Shown piece after piece: positions 8,577-20,024 of a stretch of DNA of 64,000 nucleotides. How positions within the stretch are numbered: position 1 is the stretch's first letter; the number at the start of each line of letters is the position of its first letter. The notes under the pieces were generated by a model. The model was not told the origin of the DNA. It saw nothing but the letters and a program-made list of their open reading frames with translations, and did no database searches. The position numbers and the translations under genes are program-made. Origin of the DNA: CAVQJU01 sp963754955 (GTDB taxonomy: Bacteria > Acidobacteriota > Vicinamibacteria > Vicinamibacterales > CAVVIG01); contig CAVWHY010000005.1 of the NCBI GenBank assembly GCA_963754955.1, positions 248,001-312,000 on the forward strand. The letters run 5' to 3'.

Positions 8577-11495
8577 CTCGCGAACACGTCGTTGATCGGA
8601 GTGATCCGGACGTCGTCCGCCGCGATGTTCAGCTTGAGCGCGCCGATGACGCGATCTTCATCCAGCAGCTCTTTCGGCTTTTCCCCGTCGTACTTGATCG
8701 ACGACGGCGCGTCGGAGACGAGCGCCTGCTTCAGACCGGCCGCATCCTTGGTGACGATGACCACGGACAGGTTGCGGGCGTTGAGATGGCGCTTGACCGC
8801 GGCGTTCACCTGCTCGCGGGTGAGTGCCTGAAGCCTCTCGCGCATATAGCCGGTGAACTCGCCGATGTTGTACCACTTCGAGTCCAGCGCGTAGCCCAGC
8901 TGCTGATCCTGGCGCGCCGTCATGACGAACACGTTCTTCATCAGGTAGTCACGGGTCGACTCGAAGTCGGCCTGGGTCATTCCGTTCTCGACGAGGTTCG
9001 ACAGCTCGTGCACCGCCAGGCGCAGCGTCATATGCGCGTTCGCAGGCACGACCGGACGAATCCAGATCTCGAAGATCTGCCGGCGGCGGGCCACGTTCGA
9101 ATCGGGGAAGAACTGGAACATCCCGCGCGGAAACGCCTCGATGTAGGCGTAGTCGCCGTAGTTGATGCCGCGCTCCTCGCGAATCCGCTGATACAGGCGT
9201 CCAGACGACAGCCGATGTTCCCCGAGCCAGGCTCGCGCCACCGACAGCGCAGCGAAGTCCGGATGCGCACGCGTCACATCAATCGGGAACCCGAATGAGA
9301 TTGCGGTGGCCCGCGTCTCTTTCTGGAGGATTTCGACCTCGATGCCCTTCGGCGGCGCGCCGGCAATCGCAGCGCGCTGGGCGGCGGTTCCCTCCGGCAG
9401 CGTGCCGAGCCGCGACCGAAGCTCCCGGACCAGCTCGTCGGGCGCGTCCCCGCTGACGCCAACGGTCAGATTCGCCCTGGTGAATGCCTGCCGCGCAAAT
9501 GCCTTCACGTCGTCCAGCGTAATCGAGCGAATGCCGGCCTCCGTGCCGAGCGCGAGGTGGCCGTACGGCGTCCCGCGGAAAATGTTGGTCTGGAGGCGCT
9601 CCTTACCCAGCTCCTCTTCGTTATTTGAGCGCAAGTCCTGCACGAGCGCGTTCTGCTGACGCGTCTTGAGCCGTTCGAAGTCCTCGGCGCGCCAGCCCGG
9701 CGCGAGGAGCTGCGGCAGGACGAGGTTGAGGAAGCGTTGCCAGTTGTCCCGATGAATGACACCGGTAATGACCGTCATTTCCTTGTCGGTCCGGGCGCCG
9801 AACGATCCGGCGATCGGATACAGCCGCTCTTCGATCTCTTCGATGGTGAGCGCCGCTGAGCCCGCGTCCGTCAGCATGGCCGCGGTCAACGCCGTCAGGC
9901 CTTCCTGGCCGGCCGGGTCCTGTGCCGAACCGCTGTTGAACAGCAGCTTCACGTTGATGAGCGGCGATTGGGATTTCTGCAGCAGGAGCTGCCGTTCATC
10001 GAGCGATGCCGCCTGCGGGGCGGCCGGTGGGATTTCTGGCTTCACGGCCGGCGCCGCCTGCGAGGCCGCCGCCGCACCGCCGGCACCCCGGCCGGGCGCC
10101 GCGAGAGACGATAGCGCCGGCGCCTTCTCGATGCCGGCCGGCAGTGCGTCCTTCGAGAGCGTCGTGACGATCAGGCCGCGGTCGGTGAAGAACTTGCGCG
10201 CTGTCGCCGTCAGGTCGGCTACCGTGAGCGAGTCGAGCGACCGGTAGAAATTGTTGACCGTCTGATAGGACCGCTTGTAGGACGTATAGGCCGACAGCAC
10301 GGCGGCGACGCGCTCGCTGCTGTCGATGGTGCGCGCAAAGGAATACCTGGTATTCGACTTGGCATCCTGCAGGCGGGCCGGCAGCGGGACGATGCCGCCG
10401 GCCGCTGCCCTGGCAAAGGTCCCGAGCATCTGGTCGCGCACGTAGACGGCGTCGGCCGGGTTCTTCACACGCGCGAGCACCGTGAACAGCGATGGGTCGA
10501 AACTCGACGGCACATCGACCAGGAGTTGATCGACCTTCTGCTCGGTCACCACGAGTTTCTTGTAGAGATCGGACGTCTCGCCGAAGCCCAACGTGCCGAT
10601 CATCTCGACGGCGGCCGAGTCCTTGCCGTTCTCGTCGAACGCAGGCCCGGGAAAGGCGACGGTTACCCAGGGCAGCGTGTCGCTCGTCCAGGGGACGTGC
10701 GCATATTGAGGGCCGGCCGGCGGCGGTTCGGGAGGAATCGTTGTCGGCGCTCCGGCGCCCGCCTTCCAGCCGCCCCAGTACTTCTCGACGAGGGGCAGGA
10801 CGCGATCCGGCGACACGTCGCCTGCGATGATGACCGTCGTGTACTGCGGGCGGTACCAGCGTTCGAAGAACACCTTCGAGTACGCGTACTCGTTCGGCAT
10901 GTTCTCGATGTCGCGGATGAACCCCATCGTCGTGTGTTTGTAGGTGTGCGACTTGATAGAAGCGATCGCGCTGCACCTCGAAGAGCTGCTGCAGCGGCTC
11001 GGCGCTGTTCTTGTTGTACTCGCCGAGGATCGCGCGCGCTTCGGTCTTGAAGTCGGCTTCGGAAAACGAGAGGTGCTGGAACATGTCCGCGTACAGGCCG
11101 AGGATCGTCTCGAGGTCCTCCTTCGCGAACGTCGAGTAGTACCGGGTGGAGTCATCGCCGGTGCTCGCGTTGTCGCGCGCGCCGGCCTTCGCCATGATCT
11201 GCCGGTATCGCTCGGGCGGATTCGCCGGCGTTCCGCGGAACATCAGGTGCTCGAAGAAGTGCGCGAAACCCGACTTGCCGGGCTCCACCTCGTTGCGCGA
11301 CCCCGTCTGGACCGGGATCTGGATGCTGACGAGATTGGGAAACCCCGTCGGCACGACGATGACCTTCAGGCCGTTGGCGAGCGTCGTCTCGGTCGCCCGA
11401 AACGGCAGGACATCACGCGACGCGTTCGATTGCGCGGACAGCATCGAGGTCATGCCCACCGCCGAGAACAGCGCCGCCGCACGAAGTACGCGCAT
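8573..11495 (-). CDS. Two-domain M16 (pitrilysin family) zinc peptidase, secreted (one frameshift)
   Basis: A signal peptide at the ATG of 11495 is followed by the N-terminal M16 half, with the inverted zinc motif HFFEH in SGFAHFFEHLMFRGT near residue 80. The second half (from about residue 470) has the M16 fold without the zinc motif, so one lobe is catalytic and one is structural, as usual for these proteins. One extra base near 10955, between RDRFYQV and HTYKHTTMGF, breaks the frame. Corrected length is about 973 residues. A low-complexity Ala/Pro linker near residue 455 separates the halves. M16 enzymes degrade peptides in an enclosed chamber. It is coupled to the propeller gene at 8576. 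Confidence 0.85.
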
Positions 11496-11542
11496 GTCAT
11501 CTTCTCCTGAGGCTTCCCCACCGTATGGTAGGCTTTGTCGCC

Positions 11543-12823
11543 ATGCCGCTCAAGCGCCTGCCGCCGCCCAAGATCGTGCTCGGCTTGCTCTGCCTGATGT
11601 ACCTGATCACGTATGTGAACCGCCAGAATCTGGCCACGGCGGGCGCCGACATCAGCCGGGACCTGCACCTCTCGAAGAGTCAGCTTGGCCAGGTGCTGGG
11701 CACATTCGGGATCACCTACGCGATCTTCCAGATTCTGGGGGGCTGGATCGGCGACGTCTGGGGCGCGCGACGGACGCTGTTCGTCTGCGGGCTTATCTGG
11801 GCGACGGCAACGGCCCTCACCGGCCTGGTCGGCGGGCTCACGTCGCTGTACATGGTGCGCCTGCTGCTCGGCGTTGGAGAAGGCGCGACGTTCCCGGTCG
11901 CCACGCGTGCGATGCAGAGCTGGACGCCGCCCGAGCGCCGGGGATTCGCGCAGGGGCTCACCCATGCCTTCTCGCGTGTGGGCAACGCCCTGACGCCGCC
12001 GCTGATGGCGTCGCTCATCACGGTGGTGGCGTGGCGCGGGTCGTTCGTCGTGCTTGGGATCGGCAGTCTGGCGTGGGTCGCCGTCTGGTTCTGGTACTTC
12101 CGCGACGTGCCAGCGCTTCATCCCGACAGCACACCCGCCGATCTCGTCAAGCTGCCGAACAACGGCCAGGGCATCCCCGGGCGCCGCGCGGACGTGCCCT
12201 GGAAGCGCCTCATCAAGCGCATGGCGCCCGTCACGCTCGTGTACTTCTGCTACGGCTGGACGTTGTGGATGTATCTCAACTGGCTGCCGCAGTACTTCAT
12301 GAACGAGTACAACCTGCAGCTCTCGCGGTCGGCGCTCTTCTCCGCCGCGGTGTTCCTGGCGGGCGTCGCGGGGGATTACCTCGGCGGCGAGATCAGCGAT
12401 CGCATCCTGCACAAGACGGGCAGCCTCCGCAAGGCGCGGCGCGATTTCGTGATTGTGGCGTTTTCGTGCTCGTTCCTGTTCATGCTGCCCGTGTTTGCCA
12501 CGCACAACCTGACGCTGATCGTCCTCAGCCTGGCAGCCGCGTTCTTCTGCGCCGAGCTCGTCATCGGGCCGATGTGGTCGATTCCGATGGACATCGCGCC
12601 CAAGTATTCGGGGACGGCCAGCGGTCTGATGAACACGGGATCGGCCATCGCAGCCGTCCTCTCGCCGGTCACATTCGGCTACATCGTCGACTGGACCGGG
12701 AACTGGCAGCTGCCGTTCATCGGGTCCCTGGGGCTCCTGCTCCTCGGCGCGGTAATGGCGTCCACGATGCACCCCGAACGCGCTTTCGACGCCGAACCCC
12801 AGCCCCGCGCCGCGACGATTTAA
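11543..12823 (+). CDS. MFS transporter, anion:cation symporter type
   Basis: Twelve hydrophobic segments are visible. The loop between helices 2 and 3 has the major-facilitator signature in altered form (GGWIGDVWGARRT), and the segment YLITYVNRQNLATAGADISR near residue 20 is typical of the sugar-acid/organic-anion branch (glucarate, galactonate, phthalate transporters). I prefer the ATG at 11543 over that at 11525 because it leaves a short basic N-terminus before helix 1. About 426 residues, intact. It is divergent from the M16 peptidase with only 47 bases between starts, and convergent with the TonB receptor. Confidence 0.8.
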   Translation: MPLKRLPPPKIVLGLLCLMYLITYVNRQNLATAGADISRDLHLSKSQLGQVLGTFGITYAIFQILGGWIGDVWGARRTLFVCGLIWATATALTGLVGGLTSLYMVRLLLGVGEGATFPVATRAMQSWTPPERRGFAQGLTHAFSRVGNALTPPLMASLITVVAWRGSFVVLGIGSLAWVAVWFWYFRDVPALHPDSTPADLVKLPNNGQGIPGRRADVPWKRLIKRMAPVTLVYFCYGWTLWMYLNWLPQYFMNEYNLQLSRSALFSAAVFLAGVAGDYLGGEISDRILHKTGSLRKARRDFVIVAFSCSFLFMLPVFATHNLTLIVLSLAAAFFCAELVIGPMWSIPMDIAPKYSGTASGLMNTGSAIAAVLSPVTFGYIVDWTGNWQLPFIGSLGLLLLGAVMASTMHPERAFDAEPQPRAATI

Positions 12824-12827
12824 CTGT

Positions 12828-12882
12828 CGTAGTGTGGACCTTCAGGTCCGCCACGCCTGGCAGGCCTGAAGGCCTGCGCTAC
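12828..12882. repeat. Palindromic intergenic repeat, family 1, copy b
   Basis: Two hairpins with GGACCTTCAGGTCC and GCAGGCCTGAAGGCCTGC cores, with CGTAGT on the left and GCTAC on the right. It fills the gap between the convergent MFS and TonB-receptor genes and probably terminates both. Confidence 0.8.
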
Positions 12883-12893
12883 TACTGCCGGTA

Positions 12894-15800
12894 TTAGAAA
12901 TCGAACTGGACGCTGATCTTCGCGAAGCGCGCCGTCACGATCGTCGTCGGCACGCGCCAGCCGGTGATCGAGGCGTTCGAGTAAGTGGAGTTCTCCGCCA
13001 GTACCGTGCTGACGTTGAAGACGTTGTAGAGATCCAGGTTGAGCGAGGTGCGTGTGCGGCCGTACCTCAGGAGCTTCGCGAACCGCAGGTCGAGCTGGTT
13101 GAGGCGGTCGCCGAACATGCTGCCCGGCGGCACGAGGTTCACCGTGACGTTGGCCGCGCCGCCGATCAGGTCGCGCCCGAGCGACGTCTTGACCTGCGCG
13201 TTCGGAATCACCTGGTTCGCCGCCAGCTGCGGTCCCGGGATGCTCTGGAACGCGCCGCTGATCTGCACGTCGACTTTCGGCAGCGTATAGGCGCCGAACA
13301 GCTTCACCTGCGTCAGGAACGGCGTCTCCTGGCGGCAGTAGGGTACGCCGAGCTGGCTGATCTCGGGCAGCTGCGCCAGGACCTCGCAGTTGTCGGTCAG
13401 CGTCTTGCCCGTGCTGAAACCACCCTGGAGCAGCACGCCCTGCCGCGGCCTGACGTTCGCCGTGAGATCGAAGCCGTTCCAGTGCTGAATCTGACTGCCG
13501 AAGTTGCCGGCGGCCGTGAACAGGTTGTCCTGCGCGACGATCTTGTTCGGGTCGAGGAACCCTGAGGTGACGATGCCCCCGCCGCCGGGCAGCCGCGCAT
13601 CGACGGGCGACGTGACACTGAACGCCGAGAAGTCGGTCGCCGCGAGCGCGCGGTTGTCGGTCGCCGCGAAGTTGCCGAACCAGCGGCGGAAGTACGCGAA
13701 CTCCACCGACATGCGCGCGGCAACCTGGCGCTGGACGCCCGCGGAGAATTCCCAGTTGTAGGGCCTGACGCCGAAGCCGTTCATCACGGCCGGATCGACC
13801 GCCACGCTCGGCGTCGGCTTGCCGAAGTTCAGATCCGACATCGCGAAGCAGCGATCGCCGCCGATCGGCAGGAAGTTCTGGTCCAGCGGGTTCGTGAGAT
13901 CGCAGTCGGCCACGAAGTTGCGGTTACCGTCCGTCCAGTTGCGCGTGACGAAGTTGGCGAGCCGGTTGACCGGCGCGAGCGCGTCCCCGTATACGCCCTG
14001 GACGCCCTGCGCGATGACGTACTTGTTCACGCTGGCCTTGATCGCCGTCTTGCCGTCGCTCGTCACGTCGTAGGCCACCGCAAGGCGCGGCGTCAGATCC
14101 TTCCAGCTGACCAGATTGGTTTCGGCCAGGTCGAGGTTCCGTGACGGCACGAGCGGCGCCGGACCGAGGTGCTGCGCGGGGATGAAGATCTTGAGGTAGT
14201 CGAACCGCACGCCCGCATTGAGCGTCACATTGCGGATCGTCCACTTGTCCTGCGCGAACAGCCCGATGCCGGCGGGCTGGCGCTGCGACTTGAGGTACGG
14301 CGTCGTCCGTTCGGTCAGCTGGTTCGGCACGCCGTTGTTGAACCGGTAGCTGAGGTGATAGTCGTTGTCGCTCAGCGACTCGTTGCGCAGAACGACCGTG
14401 TCGGCGAAGCCGGTTTTGAAGGAATGAGAGCCCGTCACATACGTGGCCGTGGCCATCGCGTCGATGTTCCGGCCGTAGGTGTTCTGGTAGGGCTGCGTGA
14501 ACGTCGCGCCGCCAATGCCGCCGCCGTGGTACACCAGGCCGGCGGGCGCTCCGTTCACCGACGCCTGCTCGACGACCATGATGAGCTTCAGGTACGGATC
14601 GCCGGCCGGCGTGGCGCTGTACTTGTAGTTTTCCTGGCGCAGTCCTCCCCGGGCTTCGAAGAGCAGGCGGTTCGAGACCGTGGACGTCCAAGCCGCCGTC
14701 ATCATGCGCTGAATCGGGTACTTGATCTCGATCGCCGCCTCGGGCGCCATCGTCGCCGTCACGTTGCGGCACTGGCATCGGCCCTGGTCGTCTGCGAAGA
14801 AGCTCAACTTGTTCGTCGCGGTGGCCTGCCAGGTCAGGCGGAGGTTGACGCTCCGTTGCGTCGCGTTGAGGAACGCGGGATCGTTCAGATCCGGGTCATA
14901 GGTCCAGACGTTCTGGATGCCGGCGTTTTTGTTGACGAACATTCCGCCGACGTAATTCTGCGTCTTCACCCAGCGGGCGGAGGCGTAGAACCACACCTTG
15001 TCCTCCTTGAGCGGACCGCCGAAGCCGGGATTGAAATCGTAGTTGGACTTGACGGAATTCGGCGTGCGCAGGCCGCGGTCCTTCAGGCTTTGATCGTAAT
15101 TGCTGCCCTGGAAGTTCGAGTTCGAGCCCGTGCCGAAAATCGATCCCCGGAACGTGTTGCCGCCATCGCGCGGCAGCATGTTGATGCGGACGCCGCCAGT
15201 CATCTGGTCGGCGGTGCCGGACGAATAGTCGACCGACATCTCCTGCGTGCTGCCCATGTTCGGCAGGAAGTTGCTCGCCTGCCCGGCCAGCTCCGAGTTG
15301 GCGGTGGACAGCCCGTCGATCATCACCCGCTGGTCGTTGGCGTTGCTGCCGTGAATCGTGATCGACCCGCCGGTGGTGTTGATGATGTTGGTGCCGCCGA
15401 CGTCCTGATTGTTCAGGTTCATGCCCGGGATCAGCGTGGCGGCCGTGAACTGCGTACGCCCGGTCGGCAGGCCCGTCAGAACTTCCTGGCTCAGCACCTT
15501 CTGTCGGTTTCCGCTCTGCACGTCAACGATCGGCGACTCGCCGGAGACCGTGATCGTTTCCTCGACCGACCCGACCCTCAGTTCGGCGTTCACCGTCGCC
15601 GCGAACGATCCGGCCAGCTCGATGCCCTCGCGCTTGACCGCGCTGAAGCCGGTGAGGGAAAACGTCACCGCATAGGTGCCGGGCCGGAGGTTCTCGATCT
15701 TGTACTGCCCCGTGCCATCCGTCACCGCGCTGCGGACTTTCTCGATCAGCGTCGGACTCGCGGCTTCCACCGTGGCGCCCGGCAGCACGGCCCCGGACGA

Positions 15801-15902
15801 ATCCCTGACGGTGCCGGCGATCGATGCCTGAGCAAATGCCGCCGATGGCGCCATCGCGACGACGACCAGAACCGTCCGCAGCAAGCGAGCGACTATCCGC
15901 AT
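12894..15902 (-). CDS. TonB-dependent receptor with N-terminal carboxypeptidase-regulatory domain
   Basis: A signal peptide (cleavage after SAAFAQ) is followed at residues about 27-110 by a beta-sandwich of the carboxypeptidase-regulatory type (SIAGTVRDSSGAVLPGATV). A plug region follows, with VLSQEVLTGLPTGRTQ near residue 150, then a long beta-barrel ending in phenylalanine (KISVQFDF), as barrel assembly requires. No clear SusC-type repeats are seen. About 1002 residues, intact. The start at 15902 follows a GAAGGAGA ribosome-binding site. Such receptors import large or scarce ligands across the outer membrane with TonB energy; the esterase and oxidase genes upstream suggest a plant-derived ligand, which is inference. 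Confidence 0.9.
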   Translation of the reverse strand: MRIVARLLRTVLVVVAMAPSAAFAQASIAGTVRDSSGAVLPGATVEAASPTLIEKVRSAVTDGTGQYKIENLRPGTYAVTFSLTGFSAVKREGIELAGSFAATVNAELRVGSVEETITVSGESPIVDVQSGNRQKVLSQEVLTGLPTGRTQFTAATLIPGMNLNNQDVGGTNIINTTGGSITIHGSNANDQRVMIDGLSTANSELAGQASNFLPNMGSTQEMSVDYSSGTADQMTGGVRINMLPRDGGNTFRGSIFGTGSNSNFQGSNYDQSLKDRGLRTPNSVKSNYDFNPGFGGPLKEDKVWFYASARWVKTQNYVGGMFVNKNAGIQNVWTYDPDLNDPAFLNATQRSVNLRLTWQATATNKLSFFADDQGRCQCRNVTATMAPEAAIEIKYPIQRMMTAAWTSTVSNRLLFEARGGLRQENYKYSATPAGDPYLKLIMVVEQASVNGAPAGLVYHGGGIGGATFTQPYQNTYGRNIDAMATATYVTGSHSFKTGFADTVVLRNESLSDNDYHLSYRFNNGVPNQLTERTTPYLKSQRQPAGIGLFAQDKWTIRNVTLNAGVRFDYLKIFIPAQHLGPAPLVPSRNLDLAETNLVSWKDLTPRLAVAYDVTSDGKTAIKASVNKYVIAQGVQGVYGDALAPVNRLANFVTRNWTDGNRNFVADCDLTNPLDQNFLPIGGDRCFAMSDLNFGKPTPSVAVDPAVMNGFGVRPYNWEFSAGVQRQVAARMSVEFAYFRRWFGNFAATDNRALAATDFSAFSVTSPVDARLPGGGGIVTSGFLDPNKIVAQDNLFTAAGNFGSQIQHWNGFDLTANVRPRQGVLLQGGFSTGKTLTDNCEVLAQLPEISQLGVPYCRQETPFLTQVKLFGAYTLPKVDVQISGAFQSIPGPQLAANQVIPNAQVKTSLGRDLIGGAANVTVNLVPPGSMFGDRLNQLDLRFAKLLRYGRTRTSLNLDLYNVFNVSTVLAENSTYSNASITGWRVPTTIVTARFAKISVQFDF

Positions 15903-15942
15903 GGCGTCTCCTTCAGGATTGTGGCGACTCGTAGCGGTCGCG

Positions 15943-15971
15943 AATGTAACAGCGGGGTTACGGGCCGTCAA
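15943..15971 (-). promoter_or_regulatory. Promoter for the TonB-dependent receptor
   Basis: On the minus strand a -35 TTGACG (15966-15971) and a -10 TACATT (15943-15948) are separated by exactly 17 bases. It overlaps the stop codon of the upstream oxidase gene. The receptor can therefore be expressed apart from the long operon that precedes it. Confidence 0.5.
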
Positions 15972-18837
15972 TCCCCAATTGCGGGGCGTTGCAGCGCGAT
16001 CTTCAGTGCGTCGGCGAGGTGGAGGGCTTCGCGGCCGGTTCCCTGGGCGATCTGCTCGCGGCAGCTGAAGCCGTCCGAGACGATCAGCGTGTCAGAAGAG
16101 GCCTTGCGAACCGCGGGCAGGAGCACGCGCTCGCCGATCGCCTGTGAGACGGCGTACTTATCGGCGTCGAACCCGAACGAGCCGGCCATCCCGCAGCAGC
16201 CGGCATCGAGCGACTGCACGTCGGCGCCGGCCTTCCGAAGCACGGATTCTTCGGCGCCCATCTTCATCACCGCCTTGTGATGACAGTGGCCGTGCAGCAG
16301 GACTTTGCGTGACAGTGGAGGCGGCGTGTACGCCGGCAGCCGGCGCTCGAGGAACTCGCTCAGCAGATACGTCTGCGGCCGACAGCCGCGCGGCGCGGGA
16401 ATCCGCGGGCAGCAGGTTGCGCAACTCGTCGCGGAACACCGACGCGCAGCTCGGCTCGAGCACCACAATCGGCGTCCCCGCATCGATGGGATCGGCGAGC
16501 GCGTCGAGAATACGCCGCAGATAGCCCATCGCCTGGTCGAGCAGGCCGAAGTCGTACAACGGACGCCCGCAGCACAGCGACTGCTTCGGAATCGACACGC
16601 GGCAGCCGGCGGCCGTCAGCACGTCGAGGGCCGCCTCGGCCGTCTCGGGGTGAAACGAGTTGTTGAAGGTATCGACCCACAGGATGACGTCGCCGCCGGA
16701 GGTCTCCACACCCCGCCGCGCCGCCAGCCGGCGGAAGTTCGCGGAGGCTAGCCGCGGGACCGTGCGCTCCGGCGCGATGTCCAGCGCCCTCTTCACCAGG
16801 CCGTTCAAGCCGGGCGCCTGCATCATCGCGTTGGCGAGCATCGGTGACACGGCCGCCAGGGACAGCCAGCGGTCCACCATCCCGAACGCGTAGGCGTGGA
16901 GGGGCCGGCGATGACGCTCGTAGTAGTGCGACAGGAATTCCGCGCGGTACGTCGCGATGTCGACATTGGTCGGGCACTCGGACTTGCAGGCCTTGCACGA
17001 CAGGCACAGGTCGAGCGATTCCTTGACTTGCTCGTCGTTCCAGCCGCCGCGCACCACTTCGCCCCGCAGCGCCTCGGCCAGCATGTGCGCGCGTCCGCGC
17101 GTGCTGTGCTCTTCCTCGAGCGTCACCATGTAGCTTGGGCACATCACGCCTGCATCCTGCTTCCGGCACTCGCCGATGCCGATGCACCGCGCAGCCGCCG
17201 CCGCCAGCGAACCGCCGTCGTCTGGAAACTGGAAGCGCGTCGGCTGGACGAGGTGAACCTGGGTGCCGCCGCTGAGGCGCAGGTGTTCGGTGGGCTGCGC
17301 GGGGTTGACGATGTTGCCGGGGTTCAGCCTGTTGTCGGGGTCCCAGGCGCCCTTGAAGGCGCCGAGCGCGGACATGACCTCCGGTCCGAACATTTTCGGC
17401 AGCAGCGCGCTGCGCGAACGGCCGTCGCCGTGCTCACCCGAAACGGATCCGCCGTGGCGCACGACGAGGTCCGCGGCGTCGTTGACGAATGTTCCGTACT
17501 TGCGAATGCCGGCGTCGGTCCGCAGGTCGAACGTGACCTGCATGTGGATGCAGCCGTGCCCGAAGTGGCCGTAGAACGTCGCCGCGTACTGATAGTCGTC
17601 GAGCAGCCGGCGCAGCTCGCGCAGGTATGGTCCGAGTCTCTCGGGCGCCACGGCGGCATCGTCCCACCCTTCGTACCGAGGGGGCGTACCCGGCAGGTTG
17701 GCCGCGGCGCGCGGGCCCGATTCGCGCAGCTTCCAGACCGCCTTCGATTCGGCAGCCGTGTAGATTCGGGCGACGGGCGCTCCAGGCGATCGCTTCAATA
17801 TCTCGACGAGACGGGTGGCCGAGTCGGCAGCCTGCCTCGGATCGTCGGCGCCGAACTCCACGAGCAGGATGCCCCGTCCGACCGGCAGCAGTTCCAGGTT
17901 GGCCGCACCCTTCACCTTCAACCCGTCGACCATCGCGCCCTCGAAGCCTTCGAGGCCGATCGGGGCGAACTCGAGGATCTCGGGCACGTGATCGGCGGCT
18001 TCGAACGCGTCGGCGTACCCGAGGCCCACGAGCGACCGGTGCTGCGGGCTCTTGATCAGCGTGACCTTCGCGTCGAGGACGATGGCGCAGGTGCCTTCGC
18101 TGCCGACCAGCGCGCGCGCGACGTGAAACCCGCGCTCGGGCAGCAGGTCGTCCAGGTTGTAGCCGGAGACCCGTCTGGGAATATTCGGAAACTTCGCGCG
18201 GATGGCGTCGGCGTGCCGCTCCCGAATGGCGCGGAGATTCGAGTAGATGTCGGCCCGGCGTCCGCCCTGCCTGGCCATCGCGTCGAGATCCGGCGTCGCC
18301 CGTCGCGCCCACGGTGAGCTCGGTGCCGTCGTAGAGCAGCACGCGCAGCTCTTCGACGTTGTCGACCGTCTTGCCCGCGAGCAGCGAGTGCGTGCCGCAC
18401 GAGTTGTTGCCGATCATCCCGCCGAGCGTGCAGCGGCTGTGGGTGGACGGATCGGGTCCGAACGTGAGCTTGTGCGTCTCGGCGCGGCTCCGCAGGGTGT
18501 CGAGCACGACGCCCGGTTCGACGCGCGCGAACCGCCGGTCCGGATCGATCTCCAGGATCCGGTTCATGTATTTCGTGAAATCGAGGACGACCGCGACGTT
18601 GCAGCACTGGCCGGCGAGGCTCGTGCCGGCGCCCCTGGGCAGGACGGGCACGCCGAATCGACGGCACGCGTCAACGGCGGCAGCCACGTCCTCGGCGTCG
18701 CGCGGGACGACGAGGCCGATGGGCACCTGGCGGTAGTTGGAGGCATCGCTCGCGTAAAGGGCGCGGCTGCCCGCGTCGAAGCGGACTTCGCCGCGGATCG
18801 ACTTCCGGAGTGCCTGCTCGAGATCGGCCGCGATCAC
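15968..18837 (-). CDS. GlcD/GlcF-type fusion: FAD and Fe-S glycolate/D-lactate dehydrogenase (two frameshifts)
   Basis: The N-terminal half is a vanillyl-alcohol-oxidase-type FAD domain (PRGAGTSLAGQCCNVAVVLD, IGNNSCGTHS). A C-terminal oxidase domain follows (GHFGHGCIHMQV, SGEHGDGRSRS). Next come two ferredoxin-like cysteine clusters (CIGIGECRKQDAG, CLSCKACKSECP) and two CCG motifs (LCCGRPLYD, GCCGMAGSFG). The whole is about 955 residues after removing extra bases near 18300 and 16390. Family members oxidise a 2-hydroxyacid (glycolate, D-lactate or D-2-hydroxyglutarate) and pass electrons to the quinone pool. Its GTG overlaps the stop of the glyoxylate aminotransferase gene by 4 bases, which favours glycolate. 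Confidence 0.8.
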
Positions 18838-20024
18838 CTGGCGTGCGCGGGCTCTGCGGCGTGGGCCGGCGCGAGCGACGCGATCGCGGCCATGACACCG
18901 CCCTCGCGGTGCGGGATACCCGCGACGCGCAGCCCCATCTCGACGCCGCTCAGCGTGCCCATCAGCATCAGGTCGTTGAAGCTGCCCAGGTGGCCGACGC
19001 GGAACACCCGGCCGGCGAGCTTCGAGAGTCCGATGCCGAGCGACATATTGAATTGCTCGAGAACGATCCTGCGCAGCTTGTCGGCGTCGTGCCCCTCGGG
19101 AACGAACATCGCCGTGATCGAGCTCGAGTACTCGCGCGGATCCTCGCAGACGATCTCGAGACCCCAGGCGCGCGCGGCCGCGCGCGTCGCCTCGGCGTGC
19201 CGATCGTGGCGCCGGAACACGTTCGGCAGCCCTTCTTCATTCAGGATCTTCAGCGCTTCGGCCAGGCCGTAGAACAGGTTCGTGGCAGGCGTGTACGGAA
19301 AGAAGCCCGCCTCGTTCTGCTTGATCATGTCTTCCCAGTCCCAGTAGGCCCGCGGAAGCTTCGCCATCTTGCCGGCCGCACGCGCCTTCTCGGAGACCGC
19401 CACGAAGCCGAGGCCCGGTGGCACGAGCAGGCCTTTCTGCGATCCGCAGACGGTGACGTCCACGCCCCACTCGTCGTGCCGGTAGTCGATCGAGGCCAGC
19501 GAGGACACGGCGTCGACGATCAGCAATGCCGGGTGGTTCGCCCGCGTCATCGCGCGCCGGATATCGGGAATCCGGCTCGTCACGCCCGTCGACGTTTCGT
19601 TGTGCACGACGACGACCGCTTTGATCTCGTGCGCCTTGTCGGCGCTCAGCCGCGCTTCGAGCTCAGTCTCCGACGCGCCGCGGCGCCAGGTACCCGGCAC
19701 GTAGTCCACGCGGAGGCCGAGCCGCTCGGCGATTTTCTTCCAGCCCAGCGCGAAGTGACCGGTTTCGAACACGATGATGCGGTCGCCCGGCGACAACGTG
19801 TTGACAAAGGCCGCCTCGGACGCCCCCGACCCCGAGCTCGGGTAGATGACGACGGGGCCTGATGTCTTGAAGACCGCCTGCAGACCGGCGAGCAGCTCGA
19901 GCGTCAGCGCGGCGAACTCCGGCCCGCGATGATCGATGACCGGGCGCGCCATGGCGCGCAGGATGCGATCGGGAACGTTCGTGGGACCGGGGATCTGGAG
20001 AAAGTGCCAGCCGGATTGCGTCAT
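18834..20024 (-). CDS. Alanine/serine-glyoxylate aminotransferase family protein
   Basis: A class V aminotransferase of 396 residues, intact. The N-terminus IPGPTNVPDRILRAM and the PVIDHRGPEF segment are hallmarks of the serine/alanine-glyoxylate branch. The PLP lysine is K197 in CGSQKGLLVPPGLGF, with the aspartate of IVDAVSSLASI before it. It is expected to move an amino group from serine or alanine to glyoxylate, giving glycine. It shares 4-base overlaps with the Abhydrolase_10 gene upstream and the FAD/Fe-S oxidase downstream. Glycolate oxidation followed by glyoxylate transamination is therefore the simplest reading. Confidence 0.85.
   Translation of the reverse strand: MTQSGWHFLQIPGPTNVPDRILRAMARPVIDHRGPEFAALTLELLAGLQAVFKTSGPVVIYPSSGSGASEAAFVNTLSPGDRIIVFETGHFALGWKKIAERLGLRVDYVPGTWRRGASETELEARLSADKAHEIKAVVVVHNETSTGVTSRIPDIRRAMTRANHPALLIVDAVSSLASIDYRHDEWGVDVTVCGSQKGLLVPPGLGFVAVSEKARAAGKMAKLPRAYWDWEDMIKQNEAGFFPYTPATNLFYGLAEALKILNEEGLPNVFRRHDRHAEATRAAARAWGLEIVCEDPREYSSSITAMFVPEGHDADKLRRIVLEQFNMSLGIGLSKLAGRVFRVGHLGSFNDLMLMGTLSGVEMGLRVAGIPHREGGVMAAIASLAPAHAAEPAHAR

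Noticed and set aside
14169..16280. A 703-codon plus-strand open frame opposite the TonB receptor gene, and many similar long antisense frames
   Set aside because: High GC makes long antisense frames common. Composition (Arg, Ala and Val runs) and lack of domain similarity mark them as shadows of the receptor and other genes.
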